From positions 23,628 through 87,627 of the forward strand of contig DADP01000025.1 of the NCBI GenBank assembly GCA_002495025.1: 64,000 nucleotides of DNA, read 5' to 3'. The notes beneath the pieces were generated by a model that saw nothing but the letters and a program-made list of their open reading frames with translations, was not told where the DNA came from and did not search any database. The position numbers and the translations under genes were made by a program. The stretch is from Desulfurococcaceae archaeon UBA285. Lineage in GTDB: Archaea; Thermoproteota; Thermoprotei_A; Sulfolobales; Desulfurococcaceae. Shown piece after piece: positions 16,938 through 25,588 of the stretch; position 1 is the stretch's first letter; each line of letters opens with the position of its first letter.

Positions 16938-18830
16938 TTACCCTGGAAGTAGTCCTTCTTCTTCTAGTCTATCAGCCAGCCAGTTCAAACCTAGTTCTTC
17001 GAGTTTAGCCCGTGTTGGACGGCCCTTGATCCAGCCTCTTGCCTCATAGTATTCTGGTAGCATTTCTTTTAGTCTTACAACGTGTCCTTTAGCTGGGCCT
17101 TCTGGCATTGGTTCTTCGAGTAGCCTCTTTGGCAGGGTATCGTATTCTTCGCCGTCTCCAAATGATAATACATTGAATGCTCTCTCAGCATTGTATATTC
17201 TCTCTCCAATCTTGTAGAATTCCTCGGGTGTTATATTCCAGCCTGTAACAGCCGATACCTGTTCTGCTAGTACGTCGACATAGTATGCAAACGTGACGAA
17301 TTTACAGACAATCATACTGTCTATTGTTGCAAACGCGTCTTGCATTTCTTTGACTAGTCTACCCTTACCCTTTGTCTCGAATCTATCTGCTTTAACAGGT
17401 ATTCCAAGTACCTCGGGCGATATAAGATATGCTCTCAAGTGGCATCCACCACGATTGCTTGTCGCGTATGCTAGGCCGTGTCCTTGTACACCGCGTGGAT
17501 CGTATGCTGGTAGCTCCTGTCCTCTTACAACCATTGCTAGTTCTGGAGCACCATACTTGGTTGCCAGTCTCAGTGCTCCCTCTGCGAGGTCGTCTCCAAT
17601 ACCAGATCTATATGCTGTCCTCCAGACTAGCTCGACTAGTACTTCTCCATTACCCCACTCTGCTTTCAGCCCCCTCAGCTTCTCGGGTGGAATCTTGCCT
17701 TTTTCAACGAGTTCTAGAAATGTACCTATTACATGACCCATTGTAATAGTGTCTAATCCAAGCTCGTTGCACAAGTAGTTTGCTTTGGATACTGCCGCTA
17801 AATCTGATGTACCTGTTTGAGCGCCGAGAGCCCATACTGTCTCGTATTCTGGTCCACCACCCTCTCCTGTAAACGGTGGCTTGTTTATTCTTGTATATCT
17901 TGCACAGCCTATTGGGCAACCCCAGCATATTTCCTCTCTATACTTCTCCCAATCCATGATTTCTCTAGCTATGGTTTCACCACTTATCTTCTCTGCCTCG
18001 GTGAATACACCTGTTTGGAAGTTGCGTGTTGGGAATATACCGTGTGCATTGATAATGTTTACGAGAACGGCTGTTCCATATTTTGGTAGGCCCTCGCTTG
18101 TAACAGGTGATTTCTTAATTAAATCCATTGATTTAATAACTGTTTCCTTGAATACTTCTTCTTTCGCTATTGGCGGCTTCATGTGTCCTCTAACAGCTAT
18201 TGCCTTGAAGTTCTTGCTACCCCATACAGCGCCGTGTCCTCCTCTACCAGCAGCTCTACTCTTATCGTTTATAATATTGGCGAATTTAACTAGTCTCTCG
18301 CCAGCTGGTCCAATACACGCTACTTTAATGTGTTTAGCGTCATCTCTACCAATTACAGGCGTCATCTCCTCAATAATTCCATCCGTGGTGGCATGAGTGT
18401 CTTTACCCCATAAGTGCCTAGCATCTCTCAATTCTGCTTTTCCATCGTGTATCCAGAGGTAGACTGGTTTCTCAGCTTTACCCTCTATTATAACGAGGTC
18501 GAAACCGGCTACTTTTAGTTCAGGGCCGAATTTACCACCGCTCTGTGCATCGTGAATTGTATTAGTTAATGGCGACTTAGTAACCGAACACCACCTACCA
18601 CTAGCTGGAATACCAGCAACGCCCGTGATGGGGCCTGTAGCCACTATTGCCTTGTTTTCGGGGCTTAACGGGTCTACTCTTGGATTAACTTCTTTCAACA
18701 TATAGTATACTCCTAGTCCACGCCCACCAAGCCACATCCGTAGAATGTTTTCTGGTGGAAGGGGTTCAATATATACTTTTTCTTTCCAAAGATCTACGCG
18801 TAGGACTCTACCCATATATCCTCCAGGCAT
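16938..18830 (-). CDS. aor: Tungsten-containing aldehyde:ferredoxin oxidoreductase
   Basis: A 630-residue AOR that oxidises aldehydes to acids and reduces ferredoxin during anaerobic peptide or sugar catabolism. The N-terminal GGYMGRVLRVDLW and GPITGVAGIPASGRW segments bind the tungstopterin. The 4Fe-4S ligands are EICWGCPIGC (CX2CX3C) plus the late Cys in SMIVCKFVTF. Length equals the family norm of about 600-620. An internal ATG at 18815 with GGAGG just upstream is an alternative start, but family members carry residues before GYMG. It likely forms an operon with the radical SAM gene, and a MoaD-like carrier is divergent upstream. Confidence 0.93.
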   Translation of the reverse strand: MPGGYMGRVLRVDLWKEKVYIEPLPPENILRMWLGGRGLGVYYMLKEVNPRVDPLSPENKAIVATGPITGVAGIPASGRWCSVTKSPLTNTIHDAQSGGKFGPELKVAGFDLVIIEGKAEKPVYLWIHDGKAELRDARHLWGKDTHATTDGIIEEMTPVIGRDDAKHIKVACIGPAGERLVKFANIINDKSRAAGRGGHGAVWGSKNFKAIAVRGHMKPPIAKEEVFKETVIKSMDLIKKSPVTSEGLPKYGTAVLVNIINAHGIFPTRNFQTGVFTEAEKISGETIAREIMDWEKYREEICWGCPIGCARYTRINKPPFTGEGGGPEYETVWALGAQTGTSDLAAVSKANYLCNELGLDTITMGHVIGTFLELVEKGKIPPEKLRGLKAEWGNGEVLVELVWRTAYRSGIGDDLAEGALRLATKYGAPELAMVVRGQELPAYDPRGVQGHGLAYATSNRGGCHLRAYLISPEVLGIPVKADRFETKGKGRLVKEMQDAFATIDSMIVCKFVTFAYYVDVLAEQVSAVTGWNITPEEFYKIGERIYNAERAFNVLSFGDGEEYDTLPKRLLEEPMPEGPAKGHVVRLKEMLPEYYEARGWIKGRPTRAKLEELGLNWLADRLEEEGLLPG

Positions 18831-18954
18831 TGGTTAAGACACCTTTCCGGGATAAATATGTCTTTAAAGTTTATAAATATTGCTACAATTGTGGGATAAA
18901 TAGGTATAATGATTAAAATAAACAATACAAATATATACATTGGGTTAGAGAGAT

Positions 18955-19191
18955 ATGAAATACGTCAAAGTAAGATTTGTTTCAACATTTGCCGAGAAAA
19001 TGGGGAAAGAGAGGATTTACGAGTTAAATGATGATGCTACAATAGAAGACCTTGTAGAGATAATATCACGTGAACTCGAAGAAGTAAAAACAAAGGGTAT
19101 AGTATACGTTAACTATAGGTTTCCACGGGAAAAACAAGTATTGAATAATGGAGATGAAGTACTCGTAATGCCCTTATATGCAGGTGGCTGA
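18955..19191 (+). CDS. MoaD/ThiS family sulfur-carrier (ubiquitin-like) protein
   Basis: A 78-residue beta-grasp protein ending in YAGG. The terminal Gly-Gly is needed for adenylation and thiocarboxylate formation. The body, with VKVRFVSTFAEKMGKERI and NNGDEVLVMPLYAGG, matches MoaD. As MoaD it would give sulfur to molybdopterin synthase. Its place divergent from the aor gene supports a role in tungstopterin synthesis. Archaeal proteins of this type can also act as SAMP protein modifiers. The partner MoaE is not in the window. Confidence 0.88.
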   Translation: MKYVKVRFVSTFAEKMGKERIYELNDDATIEDLVEIISRELEEVKTKGIVYVNYRFPREKQVLNNGDEVLVMPLYAGG

Positions 19192-19229
19192 CATTCCTTT
19201 AAGAGTAGTTGAGAAAAATAGTGGGAGTA

Positions 19230-20678
19230 TTAGCCTTTCACTACTCCTATTGGTATGAGTCTCACGACTGGTTTAGCTATTTTGACTTTCTCGGCTACTA
19301 GTACTACGCGGTCTACGTCTTTATATGCTTCGGGTGCCTCCTCGCTTATAACTCTCCTAGTTGCAGCTCTTAATACTACTCCCTTACTACTCAATTCCTC
19401 TATTACTTTTTCTGGTGGTTGTGTTCTAATAGCATCTCCTCTACTCAGCCATCTACCAGCACCGTGTGGTGCACTATACCATGTTCTAGCACCATGTGGT
19501 GTTCCAACTAGTATATAGCTCGCTGTACCCATACTACCAGGTATTAATACTGGTTGCCCTATACTCGAATAATCACTTGGTATTTCAGGGTGTCCTGGTG
19601 GGAAGGCTCTTGTAGCTCCTTTACGGTGTACTACTACTTTGTATTTCTCGCCGTTTACAATGTGTTCTTCTATTTTAGCTATGTTGTGTGCTACATCGTA
19701 GATTAACTCCATTCCAAGTGCTTCAGGGTCTTGTCTAAATACTTTTCTAAAGCTCTCTCTAACCCAGTGTGTAATTATTTGTCTATTAGTCCAGGCGAAG
19801 TTTGCTGCCGCCGCCATTGCAGCAAAGTAGTCTTGTGCTTCGGGGCTCTTAAATGGAAGTGCTGCTAGCTCTCTATCTGGTACATTTATACCATATTTCC
19901 TCATTGCTCTCTCCATGATTTGCAAGTAGTCGCTTGCTACTTGGTGTCCTAGTCCACGGCTACCAGTGTGAATCATTACTGTTATCTGTCCAACATGTGT
20001 TATACCCATCACTCTCGCTATTTCAGGGTCATATATTCTATCTACTACTTGTATTTCTAAGAAGTGGTTTCCAGCACCCAGTGTACCCAGCTGCTCGTGG
20101 CCTCTCTGCTTTGCAACCTTGCTTACTTTATCTGCTCTAGCACCTTTCATTGATCCACGCTCTTCTGTGTGCTCGGCGTCTCTCTCCCATCCAAAACCGT
20201 GTTCAATAGCCCATTTAACACCGTATTCTAATACCTCGTCTAGGTCTTTGAATGAGAGTTTTAATTGACCAGTTGAGCCAACACCACTTGGTACATTTCT
20301 AAACAATGTATCTACTAGTTCTTTTAGTTTTGGTTTAACATCTTCTACTGATAGATTAGTTCTCAGTACTCTAACACCACAGTTTATATCGTAGCCAACA
20401 CCACCAGGACTTATAACGCCTTCCTCGACGTCAAATCCTGCAACTCCACCTATTGGGAAACCGTATCCCTGGTGTCCATCTGGCATGACGTAAGAGTATA
20501 GTTTAATACCTGGTAGACAGGCGACATTAGCCGCCTGGTCGAGTGTTAAATCACTCTCCATTTTCTCTAGTAGGTATTCATCAGCAAAGATAATTGCATC
20601 GGTATTCATACATGGTTTTGCTCCTTTGGGAATACGCCACTCGTATTCACTAATTCTCTCTAGTTTCAATCTAGCCAA
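19230..20678 (-). CDS. rtcB: RNA-splicing ligase RtcB
   Basis: A 482-residue GTP- and Mn-dependent RNA ligase that joins tRNA exons after intron removal. Diagnostic segments are MPDGHQGYGFPIGGVAGFD and GGVGYDINCGVRVLRT near residues 63-105 (metal Cys in DINCGVR). Further on are GTLGAGNHFLEIQ, HTGSRGLGHQ, and the C-terminal HGAGRWLSR that carries the guanylated histidine. No intein is present. I chose TTG 20678, spaced five bases from GGTGA; GTG 20687 is also in frame. All three tRNAs in this window carry introns, so its substrates are at hand. Confidence 0.95.
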   Translation of the reverse strand: MARLKLERISEYEWRIPKGAKPCMNTDAIIFADEYLLEKMESDLTLDQAANVACLPGIKLYSYVMPDGHQGYGFPIGGVAGFDVEEGVISPGGVGYDINCGVRVLRTNLSVEDVKPKLKELVDTLFRNVPSGVGSTGQLKLSFKDLDEVLEYGVKWAIEHGFGWERDAEHTEERGSMKGARADKVSKVAKQRGHEQLGTLGAGNHFLEIQVVDRIYDPEIARVMGITHVGQITVMIHTGSRGLGHQVASDYLQIMERAMRKYGINVPDRELAALPFKSPEAQDYFAAMAAAANFAWTNRQIITHWVRESFRKVFRQDPEALGMELIYDVAHNIAKIEEHIVNGEKYKVVVHRKGATRAFPPGHPEIPSDYSSIGQPVLIPGSMGTASYILVGTPHGARTWYSAPHGAGRWLSRGDAIRTQPPEKVIEELSSKGVVLRAATRRVISEEAPEAYKDVDRVVLVAEKVKIAKPVVRLIPIGVVKG

Positions 20679-20744
20679 GAGAGTCACCCGTAAAAGACTC
20701 TATATTAGAGAATACTTATTGTGCTTTATAAGATTATAAATGAT

Positions 20745-22025
20745 TTATTGAGAAAACCTGTTGACTAATTCATCAATAGATATTTTTACTTGTTCACCAG
20801 TCTTCATGTCTTTTAATGCTACTACTCCCTCACTATACTCTCTCTCACCAATTATTACCGTGTAGTCAACTCCTATTTTACCAGCATATTCTAGTGATTT
20901 AGAGAGAGATTTCGTCTTTAAGACAAAACCGTTTACTCTACGATTTGTTTTTACTATTCTATCTAGTATTTTATAGCCAATAACTAGTGGTGTATTGCCA
21001 ATTACCAATATTGCTATTTTCCGATATGCTCTCGGCAGCTCCCTCCCGCTTAGTGCTAGTGCTATTCTATCTATTCCAAGTGCGAGGCCGGTTGAATACT
21101 CAAAGGGGCCGTTGTAAACCATTGTTAAACCATCATATCTACCACCACCACCAATACTTGGAGCTCCCGGTGCGTTTTCTAATTTGTATTCAAAGATCAA
21201 TCCAGTATAGTATGCCAGTCCTCTAACGAGTTTAGGCTGGTATTTAGCGTTGAAGCCTAGTTCTCGTAGAATAGTAATAAAATCTCTTAGTCTCGATTGT
21301 TCTTGTATAACTCTCTCGTATCTCTCTCCTAGAAAGTCTTTGTACTCGTTTACAAGGAATTCTACTTTGTCGAGGTCCTCGGTTGAAACCAGTCTCTCTA
21401 TTATTTCTGTTTTATCTCCAACTAGGTTTTTCAACTCTGAGAGTGCTTCGTTAATTCTATCTTTATCTATTAAGTGGAGGATGTGGTCTTGTACTTCTTC
21501 ACTCAAGCCCATTGCACTCATAAAAGCCCTGTATATTGCTACATTACCCACTTCATAGTAGTGTTTTACACCTATTTCTTCGAGGAAGCTACTAGCTGTA
21601 ATAGCAGCGGCTAGATCACCGTTTACATCTGGGTCTCCAATAACTTCTAGTCCACCCTGCCAGAACTCTCTATACCTAGCATATTGTGGCTCCTCGTATC
21701 TAAAACACTGTGCTACGTAGTAGAGTCTAATGGGTTTTGGCCTAGCTCTTAACTGTCTAAGATAAGCTCTAATAACACTCGCCGTTACCTCGGGCCTCAA
21801 TGCTACTCTACGTCCTGCTTTATCCTCGAATACATACATTGACTTCTTTATTTCCTCGCCACTCTTGGCTTCAAAGAGCGAGAAGTATTCTAGTGTAGGA
21901 GTTATAATCGGCTCGAATCCATGTCTTCTAGCGGTTGACTTGAATTCTTCAAATAAATACTCGTATAATTCAGCGTCTTCGCCAATAATGTCCCTCATAC
22001 CACGTGGTGGATTATACTCGCTCAT
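20745..22025 (-). CDS. hisS: Histidyl-tRNA synthetase
   Basis: A 426-residue class II synthetase that charges tRNA-His. The opening NPPRGMRDI is the family signature. Motif 2 is FRYEEPQYARYREFWQGGLEVIG, the histidine-specific RGLAYYTGLIFEYK and GGGRYDGL segments follow, and motif 3 includes GLALGIDRIAL. A C-terminal anticodon-binding domain covers the last about 95 residues. I chose ATG 22025; the frame extends to 22046. It overlaps the upstream endonuclease-subunit gene by 14 bases and is likely cotranscribed with it. Confidence 0.95.
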   Translation of the reverse strand: MSEYNPPRGMRDIIGEDAELYEYLFEEFKSTARRHGFEPIITPTLEYFSLFEAKSGEEIKKSMYVFEDKAGRRVALRPEVTASVIRAYLRQLRARPKPIRLYYVAQCFRYEEPQYARYREFWQGGLEVIGDPDVNGDLAAAITASSFLEEIGVKHYYEVGNVAIYRAFMSAMGLSEEVQDHILHLIDKDRINEALSELKNLVGDKTEIIERLVSTEDLDKVEFLVNEYKDFLGERYERVIQEQSRLRDFITILRELGFNAKYQPKLVRGLAYYTGLIFEYKLENAPGAPSIGGGGRYDGLTMVYNGPFEYSTGLALGIDRIALALSGRELPRAYRKIAILVIGNTPLVIGYKILDRIVKTNRRVNGFVLKTKSLSKSLEYAGKIGVDYTVIIGEREYSEGVVALKDMKTGEQVKISIDELVNRFSQ

Positions 22026-22554
22026 TTTTCTCAACCCATAAATCAACTAGATTAGACTCGTAATATGTTAACTCTCCCTGTAAACTCACGATTGCAAGAG
22101 TCGCCTTTAGATTATTCCTTCTAGCTTCATCGATTAATTCTACGAGACGGTTTACACTGACTGAATACTTCTCTTCGAGAATATATACTAGTCTTAAATC
22201 ACCTGATTTGTCTTTAACGAGGAATTTCATAGGGCCTAATACTCTAACTCTCCTACCCCTTTCTCTAAGGTCTTTAAATACTGATAGCATAGGCCAGAAG
22301 CTAGTATCAAAACACTTATTGTATTGTGAAACAAGTTCTTGTAGTGTACTTATATCTTTATCTCCATTCTTTACAACTACTCTACTATTCGATAATAGAT
22401 ATGCTAGTTCAACAAGGTTTAATACAAAAACCCCTTCTCTATAAACACCAAACCATTTTTCATGTAGTTCATCTGTTAACGAATTCCTCTTTGTGAAGCC
22501 AACACAGTTGTTTTCATCGAAAAAGACGGTTAATTGATCATTTCGAGTAGTCAT
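22012..22554 (-). CDS. tRNA-splicing endonuclease, probable non-catalytic subunit
   Basis: A 180-residue protein with the two-domain layout of archaeal tRNA intron endonucleases. The N-terminal part includes LVELAYLLSNSRVVV. The nuclease-fold domain has VFKDLRERGRRVRVLGPMKF and ends ATLAIVSLQGELTYYESNLVDL. The catalytic histidine expected after the RERG-fold strand is missing (KYSVSV at the likely site), as in structural subunits of the crenarchaeal heterotetramer. It therefore probably scaffolds a catalytic subunit encoded elsewhere. ATG 22554 follows AGGTGAT by seven bases. It sits between hisS and two small unknown genes. Confidence 0.7.
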   Translation of the reverse strand: MTTRNDQLTVFFDENNCVGFTKRNSLTDELHEKWFGVYREGVFVLNLVELAYLLSNSRVVVKNGDKDISTLQELVSQYNKCFDTSFWPMLSVFKDLRERGRRVRVLGPMKFLVKDKSGDLRLVYILEEKYSVSVNRLVELIDEARRNNLKATLAIVSLQGELTYYESNLVDLWVEKNERV

Positions 22555-22562
22555 TAAAATAA

Positions 22563-22856
22563 TCACCTATTCACTGGAAACCCTCTCTCTAAGAGTCTAA
22601 CCATAATGTACTCGCGTGGTAGAACATTTAATAGTTCTTCAAATACACGTTCTTCTCCAATAATGTCTACTAGTAGAAAACCACTTGTTTTCAATATTGA
22701 TACAATTGAATCTCTACAATTATAAACTACGAGATCTCCTCTTTCAACACTACCTCTATACAGCTCTATACAACTACTTGTTAAAACACGCCTAATTCCT
22801 TCTTCAACGCCTGGATCTCTTGTTGACAAGTCGAGTGCTATGTGTTTTATAAGCAT
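22563..22856 (-). CDS. Small protein of unknown function in endA-hisS operon
   Basis: A 97-residue protein I do not recognise. It has mixed alpha/beta composition, four cysteines spread through the chain but no pairs, and no membrane helix. It starts nine bases after the next upstream gene and ends nine bases before the endonuclease-subunit start, so an operon with hisS is likely. Codon use matches its neighbours. Confidence 0.6.
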   Translation of the reverse strand: MLIKHIALDLSTRDPGVEEGIRRVLTSSCIELYRGSVERGDLVVYNCRDSIVSILKTSGFLLVDIIGEERVFEELLNVLPREYIMVRLLERGFPVNR

Positions 22857-22864
22857 AAAGCTGT

Positions 22865-23149
22865 CTACCCAAATACTTCTTCAATATAATCGTCGAGTTT
22901 AGAGGGTTTTACAATTTCTACTTTAAACCCCATTTCGCGTAGTTGGTCGTGTATTTCTGGGTCTACTTCTACTGTGGCGATTATCCATGGATCGTATTCT
23001 TCTAGTATATCCTCTAGTAACTCTATACTTCTAGGTTTCTTTAATCTAGCAGTAATCTTCTTTGAGTCCATGTCGTATACTACTAGTTCTTCTGCTTCGT
23101 TAAAACCAACTATTTCATTGTTTTTACAAGTGAAAACAATAGATGCCAT
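22865..23149 (-). CDS. Small protein, weak resemblance to NifX/NifB-associated fold
   Basis: A 94-residue protein. IVFTCKNNEIVGFNEAEELVVYDMDSKKI followed by WIIATVEVDPEIHDQLREMGFKVEI has the strand-helix rhythm of the RNase H-like dinitrogenase-cofactor (NifX-like) family, and of other small alpha/beta proteins. The likeness is weak. It is first in the run of genes leading to the tRNA endonuclease subunit and hisS, and is divergent from the glycosylase gene. Confidence 0.55.
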   Translation of the reverse strand: MASIVFTCKNNEIVGFNEAEELVVYDMDSKKITARLKKPRSIELLEDILEEYDPWIIATVEVDPEIHDQLREMGFKVEIVKPSKLDDYIEEVFG

Positions 23150-23299
23150 TACTATTCAACTCGACGATTTAATTCGTTGTGAATAATACTGGTATACATA
23201 CTTATAAAATATAAATGGTGGTTTGAAATTACAAGTCGGCTAGTTGTCGACTATGAAAGAGTAAAACTAGTTGCAAGTGAATTAAAGAAAATAGAATAT

Positions 23300-24100
23300 G
23301 TGTTTCTTCAATTGTTAACTAGAGATCCACAGTATACAGCTGTTAAAAACCTACTTGGAGCTCTAGGTAGTAGTTGGACGGCTCTACTAGTTGTTTCAAA
23401 CGCGTTAATAAGCTATCAGCTATCTATACCGGGCGAGGAGTATTGGACAGTGTTTTCAAGGTATTTTAGCAAGCCAAGTATTGAACCACTACCCACTAGA
23501 TTTGAAAAATTCCTCGTTGAAACACACTGCACTAGAAACCTAGATCAGAAAATTAAGAGAATACGAGTTTTCACCTCTTCTAAACTAGCTGAGAAACTAG
23601 TTGCTAATCCACTACAATACTGTAGTAGAGTAAAAGACCTAGTAGACGAATTATCACGTACACTGGGAGTAGACCGGGATAGTAAAACCATTGTATTTGC
23701 TGCAAAAATGTATGGATACTACTGTATAGCTAGTGGTTTAACACCTGATTTCACAGGTATATCTATACCAGTAGACTATAGAAACGCACTGCTCGCTCTA
23801 ACAAGCTGTATAGTAAGTAATTGCAATAATGTAGATTTACACAAGTGTGCTAAAGAATTAACAAGTAGTAGCTACAGCAGAGTAGTTAGAAACGCTTGGA
23901 ATAATGTTTGCACAATTACACAAATACCATGTCTACTACTAGACGTATTTACATGGTTGTTTACAGGGATTGCAGTAGAGAACTCTTTCAACCCGGAAAA
24001 AACCGTTGAAACACTATTAACCAAACACGGTGTAAGTATACCGTTGGAAACAGCTAGAATACTATTAGAGTGTGCTGGGAGATATGTGCAACACCATTAA
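23300..24100 (+). CDS. Archaeal 8-oxoguanine DNA glycosylase/lyase (AGOG); true start probably upstream
   Basis: A repair enzyme that removes 8-oxoguanine from DNA. The family features are LTRDPQYTAVKNL, the catalytic-lysine helix SKTIVFAAKMYGYY around residues 135-145, and the aspartate in ISIPVDYRNALLALTS. Coordinates begin at the first standard start, GTG 23300. The frame stays open upstream, and the extra segment (RLVVDYERVKLVASELKKIE) looks like the N-terminal helix of AGOG proteins. No ATG, GTG or TTG exists there. An ATT at 23228 lies six bases after GGTGG and about 20 bases after a TATA-like TTATAAAATA. The stop overlaps the next gene by 29 bases. Confidence 0.8.
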   Translation: MFLQLLTRDPQYTAVKNLLGALGSSWTALLVVSNALISYQLSIPGEEYWTVFSRYFSKPSIEPLPTRFEKFLVETHCTRNLDQKIKRIRVFTSSKLAEKLVANPLQYCSRVKDLVDELSRTLGVDRDSKTIVFAAKMYGYYCIASGLTPDFTGISIPVDYRNALLALTSCIVSNCNNVDLHKCAKELTSSSYSRVVRNAWNNVCTITQIPCLLLDVFTWLFTGIAVENSFNPEKTVETLLTKHGVSIPLETARILLECAGRYVQHH

Positions 24101-24674
24101 ATCAGAAATAATTGTTTTAATTGCCAAAGCACTCTACGATAAATCAATAGAGCATGGAATACACCACGTTGAAAGAGTATACAAGTGGGCATTGAGAATA
24201 AGAGAAAACGAAAAACTCGACGTAAATCCACTACTTTTAAAACTAGCTGTCTACCTCCACGATATTGGAAGAGAAATAGGCGATCCACACGCATACTACT
24301 CTGCTTTAATCACCGAGGAGTTACTAAGAGAAGCAGAGTGTAGTGAAATAGAAGTAAAACAAGTCGTCGAGGCAGTAAAAGCACATAGTTTTAGCTATTC
24401 TAAAAACAACAATGTAAATCCAGATGTATTGGGTAGAATACTCAGTGATGCAGATAAACTAGATGCACTTGGATTAATTGGTTTTCTACGTGTATTCCTA
24501 TACAGTGAAAAACACGGTAGGAGCTTAGAGGATTCTCTCAACCACTTCTACGAGAAGATATTAAATCTACGCAAGCTTATACACTACAACTACTCTAGAA
24601 AAATAGCAGAGAAATACACTGAGAGAACTCGTTTCCTAATTGAACTACTAGAAAGAGAGTTGAATGGAGAATAA
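24072..24674 (+). CDS. HD-domain phosphohydrolase
   Basis: A 200-residue metal-dependent phosphohydrolase. The HD motif is split as usual: HHVERV near residue 30, YLHDIGRE near residue 60, HSFSYS near residue 100 and DADKLDALG near residue 122. This order matches small HD hydrolases such as the YfbR/YqeK-type families. The substrate, probably a nucleotide, is unknown. It overlaps the glycosylase gene in another frame, so translation is probably coupled. A start at ATG 24084 is possible. Confidence 0.82.
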   Translation: MLGDMCNTIKSEIIVLIAKALYDKSIEHGIHHVERVYKWALRIRENEKLDVNPLLLKLAVYLHDIGREIGDPHAYYSALITEELLREAECSEIEVKQVVEAVKAHSFSYSKNNNVNPDVLGRILSDADKLDALGLIGFLRVFLYSEKHGRSLEDSLNHFYEKILNLRKLIHYNYSRKIAEKYTERTRFLIELLERELNGE

Positions 24675-24676
24675 TT

Positions 24677-25549
24677 CTACTTCAATCCCTCGAAACTTGC
24701 AAGCGATGCTATCAACGCTGTAATCTCGCTTGCCCATTCAAAGTTTAATTTATTCTTTCTAAACAATACGTCTAATTCATACATTATCTTCGCGCATTCT
24801 GGTGTAGCCATGTATTTACAATTCTGTGCTTCTCTTACTTTGTCTTGGAGGGATTGTGGAATGTGTTGTTTTATCAAGTCCATGTAGAGTGCTATCAAGG
24901 CGTTTTCAAGTGATTTATACTCTTTGTGTAAATCAACTAGTTGTTTTAAATAGTGGAAGACAACTCCTTCTTTTGAATCTACTAGTGTAAATCCACGCCA
25001 CTTAGAACTCAATACTCTAAATACCTCGTTGAAAGTTACTCCCGACCTTAAAAGTGTTATTTGTGTATAACCAGTTGCTTGTAAATGTTCATACATATCG
25101 TTACGACCGACAACTCTAAAGACCTCTATTAATTGTTTTATATCACTCCACTTGTTTACCCCGTTTATTGTTTCAAGTGCTTTTTTAAACTTGTTGCTCT
25201 CTTCGAGAATGCTTTCTACGTCGCTGAGGCCAATAGTAAAGCCGAATACTGAGAGGGGGATGAGGTATTCTGGGTGTACGCCACTACAGTTTCTAAAGCT
25301 TTCTTTTAAAGGCCCAGTAAACAGTTTTGCGTAGTCTACACTTGTAGCTACTAACTCTCCTTTTCTAACACGTACACCCGCTTCAACTGCTTCTACTAGG
25401 AAATCTATACTCGAAGTGATATTACATACTACTTCATCGAGTATTTTAACTGGTACTAGTCTGTGGACTCCACCGGGCTTTATATATGCGTTTACCCCCG
25501 TTAATACTCCTCTTACAAGTGTTTTTACTATACTTAAAGACTCCTCCAT
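24677..25549 (-). CDS. CitG-like (triphosphoribosyl-dephospho-CoA synthase family) protein
   Basis: A 290-residue helical protein. The early AYIKPGGVHRLVPV resembles the KPGxVxR motif of the CitG/MdcB family. LKESFRNCSGVHPEYLIPL and later all-helical sequence also fit. In bacteria these enzymes make the citrate lyase prosthetic group precursor. No citrate lyase is seen here, so the archaeal role is open. ATG 25549 follows GGTG. It is convergent with the HD gene (two-base gap). Assignment is tentative. Confidence 0.55.
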   Translation of the reverse strand: MEESLSIVKTLVRGVLTGVNAYIKPGGVHRLVPVKILDEVVCNITSSIDFLVEAVEAGVRVRKGELVATSVDYAKLFTGPLKESFRNCSGVHPEYLIPLSVFGFTIGLSDVESILEESNKFKKALETINGVNKWSDIKQLIEVFRVVGRNDMYEHLQATGYTQITLLRSGVTFNEVFRVLSSKWRGFTLVDSKEGVVFHYLKQLVDLHKEYKSLENALIALYMDLIKQHIPQSLQDKVREAQNCKYMATPECAKIMYELDVLFRKNKLNFEWASEITALIASLASFEGLK

Positions 25550-25588
25550 TGAATACACCAGTCAAAAACTAGTTATATACAACGACTC

